This document shows, piece by piece, positions 26,891-38,543 of a stretch of DNA of 48,826 bases. Numbering within the stretch: position 1 is the stretch's first letter; each line of letters opens with the position of its first letter. Source of the DNA: Chloroflexia bacterium (lineage in GTDB: Bacteria; Chloroflexota; Chloroflexia; Thermomicrobiales; CFX8); assembly GCA_030431755.1 (NCBI GenBank), contig JAUIIK010000024.1, positions 1 to 48,826 of the forward strand, read 5' to 3'. The translations under genes were made by a program, and so were the position numbers. The notes under the pieces were generated by a model. That model was not told the DNA's origin and searched no databases. It saw only the letters and a program-made list of their open reading frames with translations.

Positions 26891-26920
26891 AGTATAGCCA
26901 TTTGCGAAGTGTACGTACAA
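26891..26920 (-). promoter_or_regulatory. Promoter of mraZ and the dcw cluster
   Basis: TATACT at 26891-26896 (minus strand) matches the -10 consensus in five of six positions. TTGTAC at 26915-26920, with an 18-base spacer, is a weak -35 with the TTG core. The -10 directly abuts the MraZ boxes. The start would fall in the first box, giving a leader of about 80-90 bases before the mraZ GTG. Confidence 0.6.
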
Positions 26921-26990
26921 GGCAAAACGCCGGGCTATTCTCGTCGTACGGTGCTCTCAAACCTGGGATTTGGCACGTTCGCGGGCAGGA

Positions 26991-28724
26991 TCAGTCTTCG
27001 ATGACCGCGACGAGATCGCCGGTCCGGACTGTCGCGCCAGCCTCGACTGCCAGCGTGACGACGGTGCCACTCACCGGTGCGGTCAGCTCGTTCTCCATCT
27101 TCATCGCTTCGACCACGCAGATTAGATCGCCGGCCTCGACCGTGTCGCCGGTTTCCACGGCAACCGACAGTACCGTGCCCTGAATCGGGCTCATCAACTC
27201 GCCGCTCGATGCGGCCCGCGCACGGCCCGCACGACCACGCGAGCCAGCCCCCGGCGACGCTCTCCGGGCAGTCGCACCAGTGGCTGCAAGCGACTCAGGC
27301 AGCTTCACGCGGTAGCTGCGGCCATCAACCTCGACAACGATCGCATCGCCATCTTCGGGCTCGTCGGACGGCAGCTCAGTCGGAGTCAATCCATCGGCTA
27401 CCTTGGTCAGTTCCAAATAGCGCGTGTCATAGTCGCCGGCCTTGAAATCGGGGCGGCGCAGGATATGGCGGTAGAGCTCAATGGTCGTGGCGACGCCCGA
27501 CACCTCGAAATCGGCCAGCGCCCGGTCGAGACGGCTCAATGCCTCTGCTCGGTTGCGGCCGCGAACGACGAGCTTGGCGATCAGGTTGTCGAAGCGCGGA
27601 TCGACCTCGTCGCCCGCCTCGAAGCCGGTGTCGACGCGGATGCCAAACCCCGACGGCGGCGCGTAGCTCGCCAGCTTGCCCGGCGTCGGCGCGAAGTCCC
27701 GCGCCGGGTCCTCGGCATTGATCCGGCACTCGATCGCGTGGCCAAAGAGCCGCGGCGACCCGTCGAACGACAGCGGCTCACCACTCGCTACCCGCAACTG
27801 CTCGCGCACGAGGTCGATCCCGGTGATCTCCTCAGTGATCGGGTGCTCGACCTGAATACGTGTGTTCATTTCGAGGAAAAAGAAATCTCCGTCGCTGAAG
27901 AGGAACTCGACTGTGCCCGCTCCAACATAGTCAACCTCTTGCGCCAGCCGGACAGCCGTGGCGTTCATCCGCTCGCGCGTCGCGGCGTCGAGGGCCGGCG
28001 ACGGCGCTTCCTCGATCAGCTTCTGGTGGCGGCGCTGGATCGAGCAGTCGCGCTCGCCGAGTCCCACCGCGTTGCCATGCTGGTCGGCAAAGACCTGGAT
28101 CTCGATATGCCGTGGATGCTCCAAGTATTTCTCAACGTAGACTGCCGGATTACCAAAGTAGCGTTCGCCTTCGCCGCTCGCCTGCCGCCAGGCTTCCTCG
28201 ATCCCGGCCTCGTCCCAGGCGACTTTGAAGCCCCGGCCACCGCCGCCGGCGACCGCTTTCAGCGCCACCGGGTAGCCATGGTCCTGGCCAAACTCACGGG
28301 CTGCCTCGACATCGACTGGCTCGCCACTGCCGGGCACAATCGGCACCTCGGCGCGCTCGGCAACGGCACGGGCACGCACCTTGTCGCCCATCGCGTCGAT
28401 GGCATCAGCCGGCGGGCCGACAAAGATGAGCCCGGCAGCGGCGCAGGCTCGCGCGAACGCGGCGTTCTCGGCCAGGAAACCGTAGCCGGGATGAATTGCA
28501 TCTACGCCCGTTGACAGCGCGGCAGATAGCACAGCGTCTGCGTCTAGGTAGGGAATCGGGTTTGCGGAGACGATCTCGACAGCTTCGTCGGCATACCGCG
28601 TGTGGCGCGCATCCTGCTCGCCGTCGCTGTAGACGGCAACGCTGGCGATCCGTTCTTCACGGCAGGCCCGCATGACACGTAGCGCGATCTCGCCGCGGTT
28701 TGCGACCAGCACTTTCCGGATCAT
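26991..28724 (-). CDS. Acyl-CoA carboxylase alpha subunit (biotin carboxylase fused to biotin carrier)
   Basis: A 577-residue fusion. Residues 1 to about 450 are the biotin carboxylase: MIRKVLVANRGEIALRVMRA, the ATP-grasp glycine loop GGGGRGFKVA, and EMNTRIQVEHPITEEITG. After a linker rich in Arg, Gly and Ala comes the biotin carrier domain, with the biotinyl-lysine at about 542 in VEAMKMENEL. It carboxylates biotin with bicarbonate and ATP for an acetyl- or propionyl-CoA carboxylase; the partner carboxyltransferase lies two genes upstream. The ATG at 28724 is chosen from homology, with a GGGGTGG sequence upstream. The acyl substrate cannot be fixed from this subunit. Confidence 0.93.
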   Translation of the reverse strand: MIRKVLVANRGEIALRVMRACREERIASVAVYSDGEQDARHTRYADEAVEIVSANPIPYLDADAVLSAALSTGVDAIHPGYGFLAENAAFARACAAAGLIFVGPPADAIDAMGDKVRARAVAERAEVPIVPGSGEPVDVEAAREFGQDHGYPVALKAVAGGGGRGFKVAWDEAGIEEAWRQASGEGERYFGNPAVYVEKYLEHPRHIEIQVFADQHGNAVGLGERDCSIQRRHQKLIEEAPSPALDAATRERMNATAVRLAQEVDYVGAGTVEFLFSDGDFFFLEMNTRIQVEHPITEEITGIDLVREQLRVASGEPLSFDGSPRLFGHAIECRINAEDPARDFAPTPGKLASYAPPSGFGIRVDTGFEAGDEVDPRFDNLIAKLVVRGRNRAEALSRLDRALADFEVSGVATTIELYRHILRRPDFKAGDYDTRYLELTKVADGLTPTELPSDEPEDGDAIVVEVDGRSYRVKLPESLAATGATARRASPGAGSRGRAGRARAASSGELMSPIQGTVLSVAVETGDTVEAGDLICVVEAMKMENELTAPVSGTVVTLAVEAGATVRTGDLVAVIED

Positions 28725-28776
28725 TGTCCACCACCCCGCACTGCTGCCGGCACTCGCGGCCCCCAAGAACTACTCA

Positions 28777-28989
28777 TCAGAATCTCGATGTGGAACGCAG
28801 CCGCGCGCGGTCGAGCCAGCTCCGGCGCGTTGCCTGCCGTAGCTCACCGCCGGGTCTGGCCCGTTGTTTCCAGCGCGACGCAGGCTGGCCACCGTCATCG
28901 GCAGCAACAACGGCGCGGATCGCGGCCATGATCGCGGCGACGATCTCAGGCGTCGGCTCGTTGGCCTTTGGACCAAACCGCCTACTCAA
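28777..28989 (-). CDS. Small acyl-CoA carboxylase operon protein (epsilon-like)
   Basis: A 70-residue protein between the carboxyltransferase and biotin carboxylase genes. It has an N-terminal helix ([19 protein letters not shown]) and a basic Trp-containing C-terminal part ([22 protein letters not shown]). This layout resembles small accessory subunits of acyl-CoA carboxylases, such as the actinobacterial epsilon subunit, that help hold the complex together. The TTG start overlaps the stop of the carboxyltransferase by 4 bases (TTGA), which favours this frame over a competing 68-residue frame. The role is inferred from position and shape. Confidence 0.65.
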   Translation of the reverse strand: MSRRFGPKANEPTPEIVAAIMAAIRAVVAADDGGQPASRWKQRARPGGELRQATRRSWLDRARLRSTSRF

Positions 28990-30551
28990 AGCGGCACGTT
29001 CCCATGCTTGCGAGCGGGCCGGATCTCCTGCTTCGTCTCCAGCAGATCGAGCGAGCGGATCAGAGCCGCGCGCGTGTCACGCGGCCAGATGACCGCTTCG
29101 ATGTGCCCGCGGCCGGCTGCCTGGAACGGGTTTGCGAACTCTTCGCGGTACTCCGCCGCCAGCTCGGTTTCCTTCGCCGCCGCGTCGTCGGCCTCGGCAA
29201 TCTCGCGCCGGTGGATCAAGCGCACCGCCGCTTCCGGCCCCATCACCGCGATCTCCGCCGTCGGCCAGGCGAACGAAGCGTCGGCCCGGATCGAGCGGGA
29301 CGACATGACGACGTATGCGCCGCCGTAGGCCTTGCGCGTGATGACGGTCAGCTTCGGCACCGTCGCTTCGCAGTAGGCATAGAGCAGCTTCGAGCCATGC
29401 CGGATAATGCCGCCATGCTCCTGGTCGACGCCGGGCAGAAACCCCGGCACGTCAACGAAGGTGATCAACGGGATGTTGAAGGCGTCACAGAAACGGACGA
29501 AGCGCGCCGCTTTCGTCGAGGCGTCGATGTCGAGCGTACCGGCCAGCACCTGCGGCTGGTTGGCGACGATGCCGACCGAGCGCCCGTCGATCCGGCCAAA
29601 GCCGACGATCATATTCTCCGCCCAGTGGGGCTGGACCTCAAGGAACTCGCCTTCGTCGACGATCCGTGAGATGACCTGGTGCATATCGTAGGAACGGGTC
29701 GGCTCCGGCGGGACGATGTCGTCAAGCTCGGCGTCAAGCGCCGGATCGCGTGGCGGTGCGCTGTAGCGCGGCGGGTCATCGACGTTGTTCGGTGGCAGGA
29801 AGGACATGAGGTAGCGCACCGACTCGAACATCTCGTCCTCGTCGGCCGAGGCAAAATGGGCGACGCCCGAGACGCCCGTATGGGTCGCCGCGCCGCCGAG
29901 CGCCTCGTGGGTCACATCCTCGCCGGTCACCGTCTTGACGACGTCCGGGCCGGTGATGAACATCTGGGATATGTCTTCGACCATGAAGACGAAGTCGGTC
30001 ATCGCCGGCGAATAGACCGCGCCGCCGGCGCACGGCCCGGCGATCAGCGAGATCTGCGGCACGACGCCGCTAGCCTGGACATTCCTCCAGAAAACCTCGC
30101 CGTATCCCGCCAACCCTTCGACACCCTCCTGAATACGCGCCCCGGCGGAGTCGTTGATGCCGATGATCGGGCACCCGACCTTCAACGCCAGGTCCATAAT
30201 CTTGGTGACCTTGAGCGCGAAGGCCTCGCCGAGCGAACCGCCGTAGGTCGTGAAATCGTGGGAGAAGACGGCCACCTTGCGGCCATCGATCGTGCCGAAG
30301 CCGGTGATGACCCCGTCGCCGTATGGCCTCCGACGCTCCATGCCGAAGCGCCGCGAGCGGTGCTGCACGAGCGCGTCGATCTCGTCGAAGCTGCCGGGAT
30401 CGAGCAAGCGCTCGACGCGCTCCAGCGCCGAAAGCTTCTCACGGCCATGCTGGCGCTCGGCGGCACCCTCGCGTTCGACATCCAGAGCCGTCAAGCGCTC
30501 TTGAAAACGCTCCTGCTCGTGCCGCAATTCGGACTCTGTCTCCGACGCCAT
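28986..30551 (-). CDS. pccB: Acyl-CoA carboxylase carboxyltransferase (beta) subunit, PccB family
   Basis: A 521-residue carboxyltransferase with two crotonase-fold halves, the usual size. N-half signs are [20 protein letters not shown], the oxyanion-type [12 protein letters not shown], and [15 protein letters not shown]-half signs are [21 protein letters not shown] and [12 protein letters not shown]. It moves the carboxyl group from biotin to an acyl-CoA, most likely propionyl-CoA or acetyl-CoA; the specificity residue was not assigned. GAGGGGGA lies about 5 bases before the ATG. It is first in an operon with the small subunit and the alpha subunit. Confidence 0.9.
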   Translation of the reverse strand: MASETESELRHEQERFQERLTALDVEREGAAERQHGREKLSALERVERLLDPGSFDEIDALVQHRSRRFGMERRRPYGDGVITGFGTIDGRKVAVFSHDFTTYGGSLGEAFALKVTKIMDLALKVGCPIIGINDSAGARIQEGVEGLAGYGEVFWRNVQASGVVPQISLIAGPCAGGAVYSPAMTDFVFMVEDISQMFITGPDVVKTVTGEDVTHEALGGAATHTGVSGVAHFASADEDEMFESVRYLMSFLPPNNVDDPPRYSAPPRDPALDAELDDIVPPEPTRSYDMHQVISRIVDEGEFLEVQPHWAENMIVGFGRIDGRSVGIVANQPQVLAGTLDIDASTKAARFVRFCDAFNIPLITFVDVPGFLPGVDQEHGGIIRHGSKLLYAYCEATVPKLTVITRKAYGGAYVVMSSRSIRADASFAWPTAEIAVMGPEAAVRLIHRREIAEADDAAAKETELAAEYREEFANPFQAAGRGHIEAVIWPRDTRAALIRSLDLLETKQEIRPARKHGNVPL

Positions 30552-30727
30552 GCATCCCCCTCAACCAACAGCGGAGAACCCCACCCGCAGAACATCCTAC
30601 CCAATGTGACGGCATGTCAGTAGGGTCTCATGCACGTCCAGGCCCTGGCGCTGGCATGACAGGCGCAGCCATCGGCCTGATTCGGGATCAGTGGGTGTCC
30701 GACCGCGCGTTCAGCGATGAGCGCGGG

Positions 30728-31732
30728 CTAGACCTCTTCGAGGGAGTCGCGGAGGATGTCGAAGTACTCGAGCGCCAGGCCAGTGCCGATAGCGACGGCG
30801 GAAAGGGGATCGTCTGCGACATAGCACGGCACGCCGGTGACCTCGGTCAGCAGCGTCGGCAGATCGCGCAGGAGCGCGCCGCCGCCGGTCAGGATCATGC
30901 CCTTGTCGATGATGTCGGAGGATAGCTCCGGTGGCGTATCTTCGAGGACGGCTCGCACGACGCCGATGACAGCCTCAAGCGGCTCGGTGATCGACTCTAC
31001 GATCTCGTTCTGGTGGACGCGGACGGTGCGCGGCAGACCCGCAACCTCGTCGCGGCCCCGAATGTCCATCACAATGTCATCGTCGGTCGGCATCGCCGAA
31101 CCAATGGCGATCTTGACCTCTTCGGCTGTGCGTTCACCGATACGCAGGTTGTACTTGCGCTTGATGTAGTTCTGGATCGCCTCGTCGAATCTGCTGCCGC
31201 CAACGCGAATCGAGCGCGACACAACAGCGGCGTTGAGCGAGATGACGGCAACCTCAGTCGTGCCGCCACCGATGTCGATGACCATATTGCCGCTGGGATC
31301 GGCGACCGGCACCCGCGCGCCAATCGCTGCCGCGAGGGGCTCACTAATCAGATAGGCGCGCCGCGCTCCGGCAGCCAGCGCCGCGTCACGCACGGCCCGG
31401 CGCTCGACGCCGGTGACGCCGGCCGGTACGCAGAGCATAACGTCGGGCTTGGTCAACGAGAAGCGGCCGACGGACCGGATGATGAAGTAGCGCAGCATCT
31501 CCTGCGTCACAACATAGTCGGCAATGACGCCGTCGCGCATCGGACGGACGACCTCGATGGTCTCACGCGGTTCGCGCCCGAGCATGTTCCGGGCTTCGAG
31601 GCCGACAGCTTTGACCCGCCCGTCACGCGCTGAAATCGCGACGACCGACGGCTCGTTCATGACGATGCCGCGCCCACGTACGAAGACAAGGACATTGGCC
31701 GTCCCGAGGTCAATTCCTAGCTGTTTCGCCAA
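30728..31732 (-). CDS. mreB: MreB-family actin-like cell shape protein
   Basis: About 334 residues. The actin-fold nucleotide loops are [35 protein letters not shown] and [14 protein letters not shown]. MreB filaments guide lateral wall synthesis. No mreC, mreD, rodA or pbp2 is adjacent, so this is a solitary copy; an Mbl-like paralogue is possible. The TTG at 31732 is favoured by homology and by GGAG upstream; a GTG at 31765 would add 11 residues. It is flanked by the carboxylase operon and the cytosine deaminase gene. Confidence 0.92.
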   Translation of the reverse strand: MAKQLGIDLGTANVLVFVRGRGIVMNEPSVVAISARDGRVKAVGLEARNMLGREPRETIEVVRPMRDGVIADYVVTQEMLRYFIIRSVGRFSLTKPDVMLCVPAGVTGVERRAVRDAALAAGARRAYLISEPLAAAIGARVPVADPSGNMVIDIGGGTTEVAVISLNAAVVSRSIRVGGSRFDEAIQNYIKRKYNLRIGERTAEEVKIAIGSAMPTDDDIVMDIRGRDEVAGLPRTVRVHQNEIVESITEPLEAVIGVVRAVLEDTPPELSSDIIDKGMILTGGGALLRDLPTLLTEVTGVPCYVADDPLSAVAIGTGLALEYFDILRDSLEEV

Positions 31733-31806
31733 GTTACCCGAATCTCCCGATACACGCCGATACACCGGACAGCGCTCTGCCCAGCAACAGATCTATCATC
31801 ACCCTG

Positions 31807-31812
31807 AGTATA
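31807..31812 (-). promoter_or_regulatory. candidate -10 box for mreB
   Basis: TATACT on the minus strand lies about 75 bases before the mreB start, in the gap after the deaminase gene. No good -35 is visible. It is the same hexamer as in the mraZ promoter. Confidence 0.35.
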
Positions 31813-31837
31813 AGCGGCGGCGGGCTGCTCGTGCCGG

Positions 31838-32293
31838 TTACTCCTCAGCGATATCTTCGTTCCAGAGCTCAGGGTTCTCATCGATGAAGCGGCGCATCAA
31901 CGCGGTGGCATCGGCATCGTCAGCCACGATGACCTCGACGCCGTTGCTGCGGAGAAACTCGACATTGCCGGCGAAGTTCTCGGCCTCGGCGATGACGACG
32001 CGCGGGATGCTGAATTGGACGATCGTCCCGGCGCACATCATGCAGGGGCTGAGCGAGGTGTAGAGCGTCGTGTCGCGGTAGCTGCGCTGCCTGCCGGCGC
32101 GTTGGAGACAGTCCATCTCGCCATGGGCGATCGGATCGCCATTCTGAACGCGCCGATTGCGTCCGCTCGCGATCACCTCATCGCCCCGCGCAAGCACCGA
32201 GCCAATGGGCACGCCGCCCTCGTCAAAGCCTGTCCTGGCTTCGTCGATTGCCATCCCGAGCAACCTCTGGTCAGTCGCGTTCAACGCCGCCAT
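31838..32293 (-). CDS. Cytosine deaminase, fungal FCY1-like
   Basis: A 151-residue zinc deaminase that converts cytosine to uracil. The zinc site is HGE (His57, Glu59) and PCMMC (Cys84, Cys87). The segments GGVPIGSVL, TLYTSLSPCMMCAGT and the C-terminal FIDENPELWNEDIAEE line up closely with yeast cytosine deaminase, including the C-terminal Trp and Asp that close its active site. TadA and guanine deaminases lack that ending, which supports cytosine as substrate; other small bases are possible. The ATG at 32293 has GGAGG 5 bases upstream and is preferred to the ATG at 32311. No cytosine permease is nearby. Confidence 0.8.
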   Translation of the reverse strand: MAALNATDQRLLGMAIDEARTGFDEGGVPIGSVLARGDEVIASGRNRRVQNGDPIAHGEMDCLQRAGRQRSYRDTTLYTSLSPCMMCAGTIVQFSIPRVVIAEAENFAGNVEFLRSNGVEVIVADDADATALMRRFIDENPELWNEDIAEE

Positions 32294-32403
32294 AGCTACC
32301 TCCAGACTCATGCTGATTCAGATCGTCACCGGCAGGAACCAATGACGGCAGCAGGTGCGTACAGTACCAACCACTGTTCCTTCAGAGCTACCCGCACCAC
32401 GTC

Positions 32404-32549
32404 TGGCATCCCGAGGAACGAGGGATCTGCGAGCGCAACGTCAGTGTTCCGGGGCACGAAACCTCATCGCTACGATGTTGCCGTCAGCGTGTCGGCTCAC
32501 CGACATATGGCGCGGTCGTTCCAAGATCCCTCCTGCATCGGGATGACCA
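32404..32549. repeat. 146-bp inverted-repeat element, copy B
   Basis: The left end TGGCATCCCGAGGAACGAGG and the right end AAGATCCCTCCTGCATCGGG mirror each other and match copy A at 23-168 in reverse orientation. Both copies are 146 bp. It lies in the 32294-32715 gap between the deaminase and murA, where I see no gene. A degenerate palindrome with GGGCGTGA and CATCCCTAC blocks lies near 32613-32636. Confidence 0.7.
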
Positions 32550-32715
32550 TGTTGTTGCTTTGGCGTCTGCTACATGGCGCTGAGTCCCAACGGCCTCACA
32601 TGAGGCATGAAGGGCGTGACAAATCACATCCCTACACGCAAACGGACTCCTGCATCGCTAGTCAGAATCGCCTACCGCGGCGTCCCTATGCCATCAAACG
32701 TGGCTGTGCGCGGAA

Positions 32716-34038
32716 TCAGATGTAGGCGATCTCCGCGCCGAGCGACTGGAACTTGGCGACGATGTCTTCGTAGCCCCGGCGCAGGTGGTGAATGTCGCGG
32801 ATCTTCGAGTCGCCCTCGGCAATCAACCCGGCCAGCACGAGGCATGCGCCGGCCCGAATATCGAGCGCTGTGACATCGGCGGCCGTCAGCTTCGTCGGGC
32901 CGTGGAAACGCGCCTCCTGGTTGTTGACAAGCTCGAAGCGGGCGTCCATCTTCTTCAGCTCATGAACGTACTTGAGGCGATCGTTGTAGACGCGGTCGAA
33001 GACTCTACTCGTGCCCTCGGCCTGGGTCAGCAACACGGCGAAGGCCGCCTGGAGATCGGTTGGGAAGCCTGGGAATGGCAGCGCCTGGACCTCCAGCGCT
33101 TCGAGCCGCTTCCCGGCCCGGACCAGCATCGACTGGTCGCTCCACCAGACCTCAGCCCCGGCCTCCCGCAGCTTCGAGGTGAGCGGGATCATATCCGGCT
33201 CACTAACCCGCTCGAGAACGACTTCGCCGCCGGTGATGACCGCGCCAATGGCGAAGGTCCCGGCTTCGAGACGGTCCGGCAGGATCGTCGCCTGGAAACC
33301 GCGCAGGCGCTCGACGCCCTCGATACGGATATGCGGCGTGCCGAGACCGTCGATCCGCGCGCCCATCTCGCGCAGGACGTTGCCGACGGCGGCGATCTCC
33401 GGCTCCGAGGCGGCGTTGACGATGGTCGTCACTCCGCGCGCCAATGTCGCAGCCATCAAGAGATTCTCCGTGCCGGTGTGGCTCGGGTAATCCATGTAAA
33501 TCTCCGCGCCTTCGAGCTTCGGCGAGGTGATCTTGAAACCATCGTCCTTCACCGCGATGGTTGCGCCCATGCGTCGAAAGCCGCGAACATCGACATCCAC
33601 CGGGCGGCTGCCGAGTTTGCAGCCACCAGGCGGCGTCGTCTCAATCCTGCCGGTGCGCGCCAGAATCGGTCCAGAGACCAGGAACGACGCCCGCATCCGG
33701 GCGACAAGCTCCTCCGGCGCGTAGTGCTGGACGATGTCCCGCGCATGAATCGAGACGCGATGGTTGGCTTCGTCGATCTCGACCGTTGCACCAAGGTGAC
33801 GCAACAGCTCCGCCATCACATAGATGTCCGCGAGAATCGGCACGTTGTCGATGATGCACGGTTCGTCGGTGAGTAGCGCCGCCGCCATGATCGGCAGGGT
33901 GGCGTTCTTGGCTCCACTGACTCTGATCGAGCCACTGAGCTGGTTGCCGCCGGTAACGCGAATGGTCTCACGCTCCCACTCGTTGCCGGGGAGCGCGGGA
34001 GCGAGGACGCCGGCCGGGGTTGTCGGTGATGCAGTCAC
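32716..34038 (-). CDS. murA: UDP-N-acetylglucosamine 1-carboxyvinyltransferase
   Basis: A 440-residue EPSP-synthase-fold enzyme that makes the first committed peptidoglycan precursor from UDP-GlcNAc and PEP. The active-site cysteine is Cys140 in PPGGCKLGSRPVD, so a fosfomycin-sensitive form is expected. SGAKNATLPIMAAALL and GTENLLMAATLA are family motifs. The GTG at 34038 is chosen because AAGGGA lies just upstream; the longer frame runs into atpC. It follows atpC by 61 bases and is probably the last gene of the ATP synthase operon. Confidence 0.95.
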   Translation of the reverse strand: MTASPTTPAGVLAPALPGNEWERETIRVTGGNQLSGSIRVSGAKNATLPIMAAALLTDEPCIIDNVPILADIYVMAELLRHLGATVEIDEANHRVSIHARDIVQHYAPEELVARMRASFLVSGPILARTGRIETTPPGGCKLGSRPVDVDVRGFRRMGATIAVKDDGFKITSPKLEGAEIYMDYPSHTGTENLLMAATLARGVTTIVNAASEPEIAAVGNVLREMGARIDGLGTPHIRIEGVERLRGFQATILPDRLEAGTFAIGAVITGGEVVLERVSEPDMIPLTSKLREAGAEVWWSDQSMLVRAGKRLEALEVQALPFPGFPTDLQAAFAVLLTQAEGTSRVFDRVYNDRLKYVHELKKMDARFELVNNQEARFHGPTKLTAADVTALDIRAGACLVLAGLIAEGDSKIRDIHHLRRGYEDIVAKFQSLGAEIAYI

Positions 34039-34099
34039 GAAGATTCCCTTCGTCGGATCGAGGACGCGGCCTGAATGTACTCTATTTTCGCGCGAGGTG

Positions 34100-34549
34100 T
34101 TACCCGGTCGGGCGCGAGACGTCGGCACGCGGTCCGCGCCGTCGACGGGCGAGGTTCGAGCGCACGCGGGCACGCCGGAGGGACGCCAGGGCAGCTTCGA
34201 TTTCGACTGCCGTCGTGGCCTCCTGCAAGGCGGCTTCCGCACGCTGGCGGGCGCGCTCCGCGCGTTCCTCGTCGATCTCCTCGATGCGCTCGGCAGTGTC
34301 CGCCAGGATCATGACGCGGTTGTTGACGACCTCGAGGAACCCGCCGAAGACGGCCAGCTCCTGCTCGTCTGTGCCCTTGCGGACAATCAACTCACCGGCC
34401 GAAAGCAGTGAGAAGAGCGCAGCGTGACGCGGGAGGATACCGAGAGCGCCATCAGCGCCCGGCGCCATGACCATGTCGACATCCTGCTCCTCGTAGACTA
34501 CGCGCTCACCGGTCACGATCTCTACCTGGAGCTTCGGGTTGGACGACAT
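34100..34549 (-). CDS. atpC: ATP synthase epsilon subunit
   Basis: 149 residues. An N-terminal beta-sandwich (KLQVEIVTGERVVYEEQDVDMVMAPGADGALGILPRH in outline) is followed by a two-helix C-terminal domain (residues about 85-130), which in this family can inhibit ATP hydrolysis. The last 20 residues are Arg-rich and extend past the usual end. GGAGGGGA precedes the ATG. It is the last of the ATP synthase subunits. Confidence 0.94.
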   Translation of the reverse strand: MSSNPKLQVEIVTGERVVYEEQDVDMVMAPGADGALGILPRHAALFSLLSAGELIVRKGTDEQELAVFGGFLEVVNNRVMILADTAERIEEIDEERAERARQRAEAALQEATTAVEIEAALASLRRARVRSNLARRRRGPRADVSRPTG

Positions 34550-34598
34550 CTATCCCCTCCTACATGCACGCCGCGCGGCCACTGAATCACGGGTGAAT

Positions 34599-36921
<2,323 letters not shown>

Positions 36922-36959
36922 TCAGACTCCCTGTCGCTTCCCCGTCGCCCGGGCCGACC

Positions 36960-38477
36960 TTACGCCGCCGGCGAGTAGGTCGACTTGAACTCTTCAACGG
37001 CCTTCCGCAGGGCCGCGTCCAGATCGTCATCGATGCGCCCCGCCTCGACAATCTGGCCGAGCAGGTTGCGGTGTGATGATTCCATGTACTCCAGGAACGC
37101 CGTTCGGAAATCCTGGATATTCTCGACCGCGATGTCGTCGACAAAGCCGTTCGAGGCGGCGAAGAGCGCAGCCACCTGATTCTCGACCGGGAACGGCTGG
37201 AACTGCGGCTGCTTGAGCATCTCGGTCATGCGCGAGCCGCGCTCAAGCTGCCGGCGTGTCGCGGCGTCGAGGTCCTCGGTGCCGAACTGGGCAAACGCCT
37301 CGAGCGAGCGGAACTGCGCCAGGTCGAGCCGCAGCTGACCGGCGACCTGTCGCATCGCCCGGATCTGGGCATCGCCACCAACGCGTGAAACTGAGATACC
37401 GACGTTCAACGCGGGCCGGACGCCGGCGTAGAAGAGATCAGATTCGAGGAACATCTGGCCGTCGGTGATCGAGATGACATTCGTCGGAATATAGGCCGAG
37501 ACGTCGTTGGCCTGTGTCTCGATGATCGGCAGCGCCGTCAGCGAGCCGCCGCCACGGTCGTCGGAGAGCTGAGCGGCACGCTCAAGCAGACGCGAGTGGA
37601 GGTAGAAGACGTCGCCCGGATAGGCTTCGCGGCCCGGCGGGCGCCGCATCAGCAGCGAGACCTGGCGGTAGGCCCAGGCGTGCTTGGAGAGGTCATCGTA
37701 AACGATCAGCGCGTGACCGCCGTTCTCCATGATCTCCTCACCCATCGCGCACCCGGCATAGGGCGCGATGAATTGCATCGGAGCCGGGTCCGACGCCGTG
37801 GCGGCGACGACGATGGTGTGGTCCATCGCGCCGTTCGCTTCGAGCGTCGCGACGAGCTGGGCAACCTGCGCGCGGCGCTGCCCAACGGCGACGTAGATGC
37901 AGATCACGTCATGACCGCGCTGGTTGATGATGCTGTCGACGGCGACGGCGGTCTTGCCGGTCTGGCGGTCGCCAATGATCAGCTCACGTTGGCCGCGGCC
38001 AATCGGGATCATCGCGTCTACGGCAATAACGCCGGTCTGTAGCGGCGTGTCGACGTTGCGGCGCTCGATGACGCCGGGCGCGATGCGTTCGACCGGCCGG
38101 GTCGATTCGGCGTTGATTGGGCCTTTGCCGTCAATCGGCTCGCCAAGGGCGTTGACGACGCGGCCAACCAGCGCGCTGCCGACCGGCACAGCCGCAATCT
38201 GCCCCGTGGTCCGGACCTCGTGGCCCTCTTCAATATCAACATACTCGCCCAGGATGATGACACCGACGGAGTCTTCCTGGAGGTTGAAGGCCATGCCCAT
38301 CGAACCGGTCTGGAACTCGACCAGCTCGTTAGCGCGCACGTCGCTCAGACCATAGACCGTCGCGATACCGTCACCGACCTCGATGACGTTGCCGACGTTG
38401 GTCATCCGCATGCTGGCATCGAAATCCTGGATCTGCGAGCGCAGGATGTCGCGAATTTCGGTTGCTCGAACTGACAT
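36960..38477 (-). CDS. atpA: ATP synthase alpha subunit
   Basis: A 505-residue regulatory nucleotide-binding subunit. The P-loop is GDRQTGKT, the catalytic arginine lies in [17 protein letters not shown], and the N-terminus starts [14 protein letters not shown]. The ATG at 38477 is chosen because GGAGG sits 6-8 bases upstream; the longer frame adds ten unrelated residues. Confidence 0.98.
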   Translation of the reverse strand: MSVRATEIRDILRSQIQDFDASMRMTNVGNVIEVGDGIATVYGLSDVRANELVEFQTGSMGMAFNLQEDSVGVIILGEYVDIEEGHEVRTTGQIAAVPVGSALVGRVVNALGEPIDGKGPINAESTRPVERIAPGVIERRNVDTPLQTGVIAVDAMIPIGRGQRELIIGDRQTGKTAVAVDSIINQRGHDVICIYVAVGQRRAQVAQLVATLEANGAMDHTIVVAATASDPAPMQFIAPYAGCAMGEEIMENGGHALIVYDDLSKHAWAYRQVSLLMRRPPGREAYPGDVFYLHSRLLERAAQLSDDRGGGSLTALPIIETQANDVSAYIPTNVISITDGQMFLESDLFYAGVRPALNVGISVSRVGGDAQIRAMRQVAGQLRLDLAQFRSLEAFAQFGTEDLDAATRRQLERGSRMTEMLKQPQFQPFPVENQVAALFAASNGFVDDIAVENIQDFRTAFLEYMESSHRNLLGQIVEAGRIDDDLDAALRKAVEEFKSTYSPAA

Positions 38478-38543
38478 CTCTTCCTCCTGGTTTACCGCCG
38501 GCCGCAATGCCGGCAGGACACCGCTTCTATCGGTGATCGTTTA

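Noticed and set aside
27465-28514. A 349-codon plus-strand frame opposite the biotin carboxylase gene
   Set aside because: Antisense shadow of a well-supported gene, with no domain pattern.
28770-28976. A 68-codon frame overlapping the small carboxylase-operon gene
   Set aside because: Composition is Arg/Ser-rich shadow; the alternative frame has a TTGA overlap and helix pattern.
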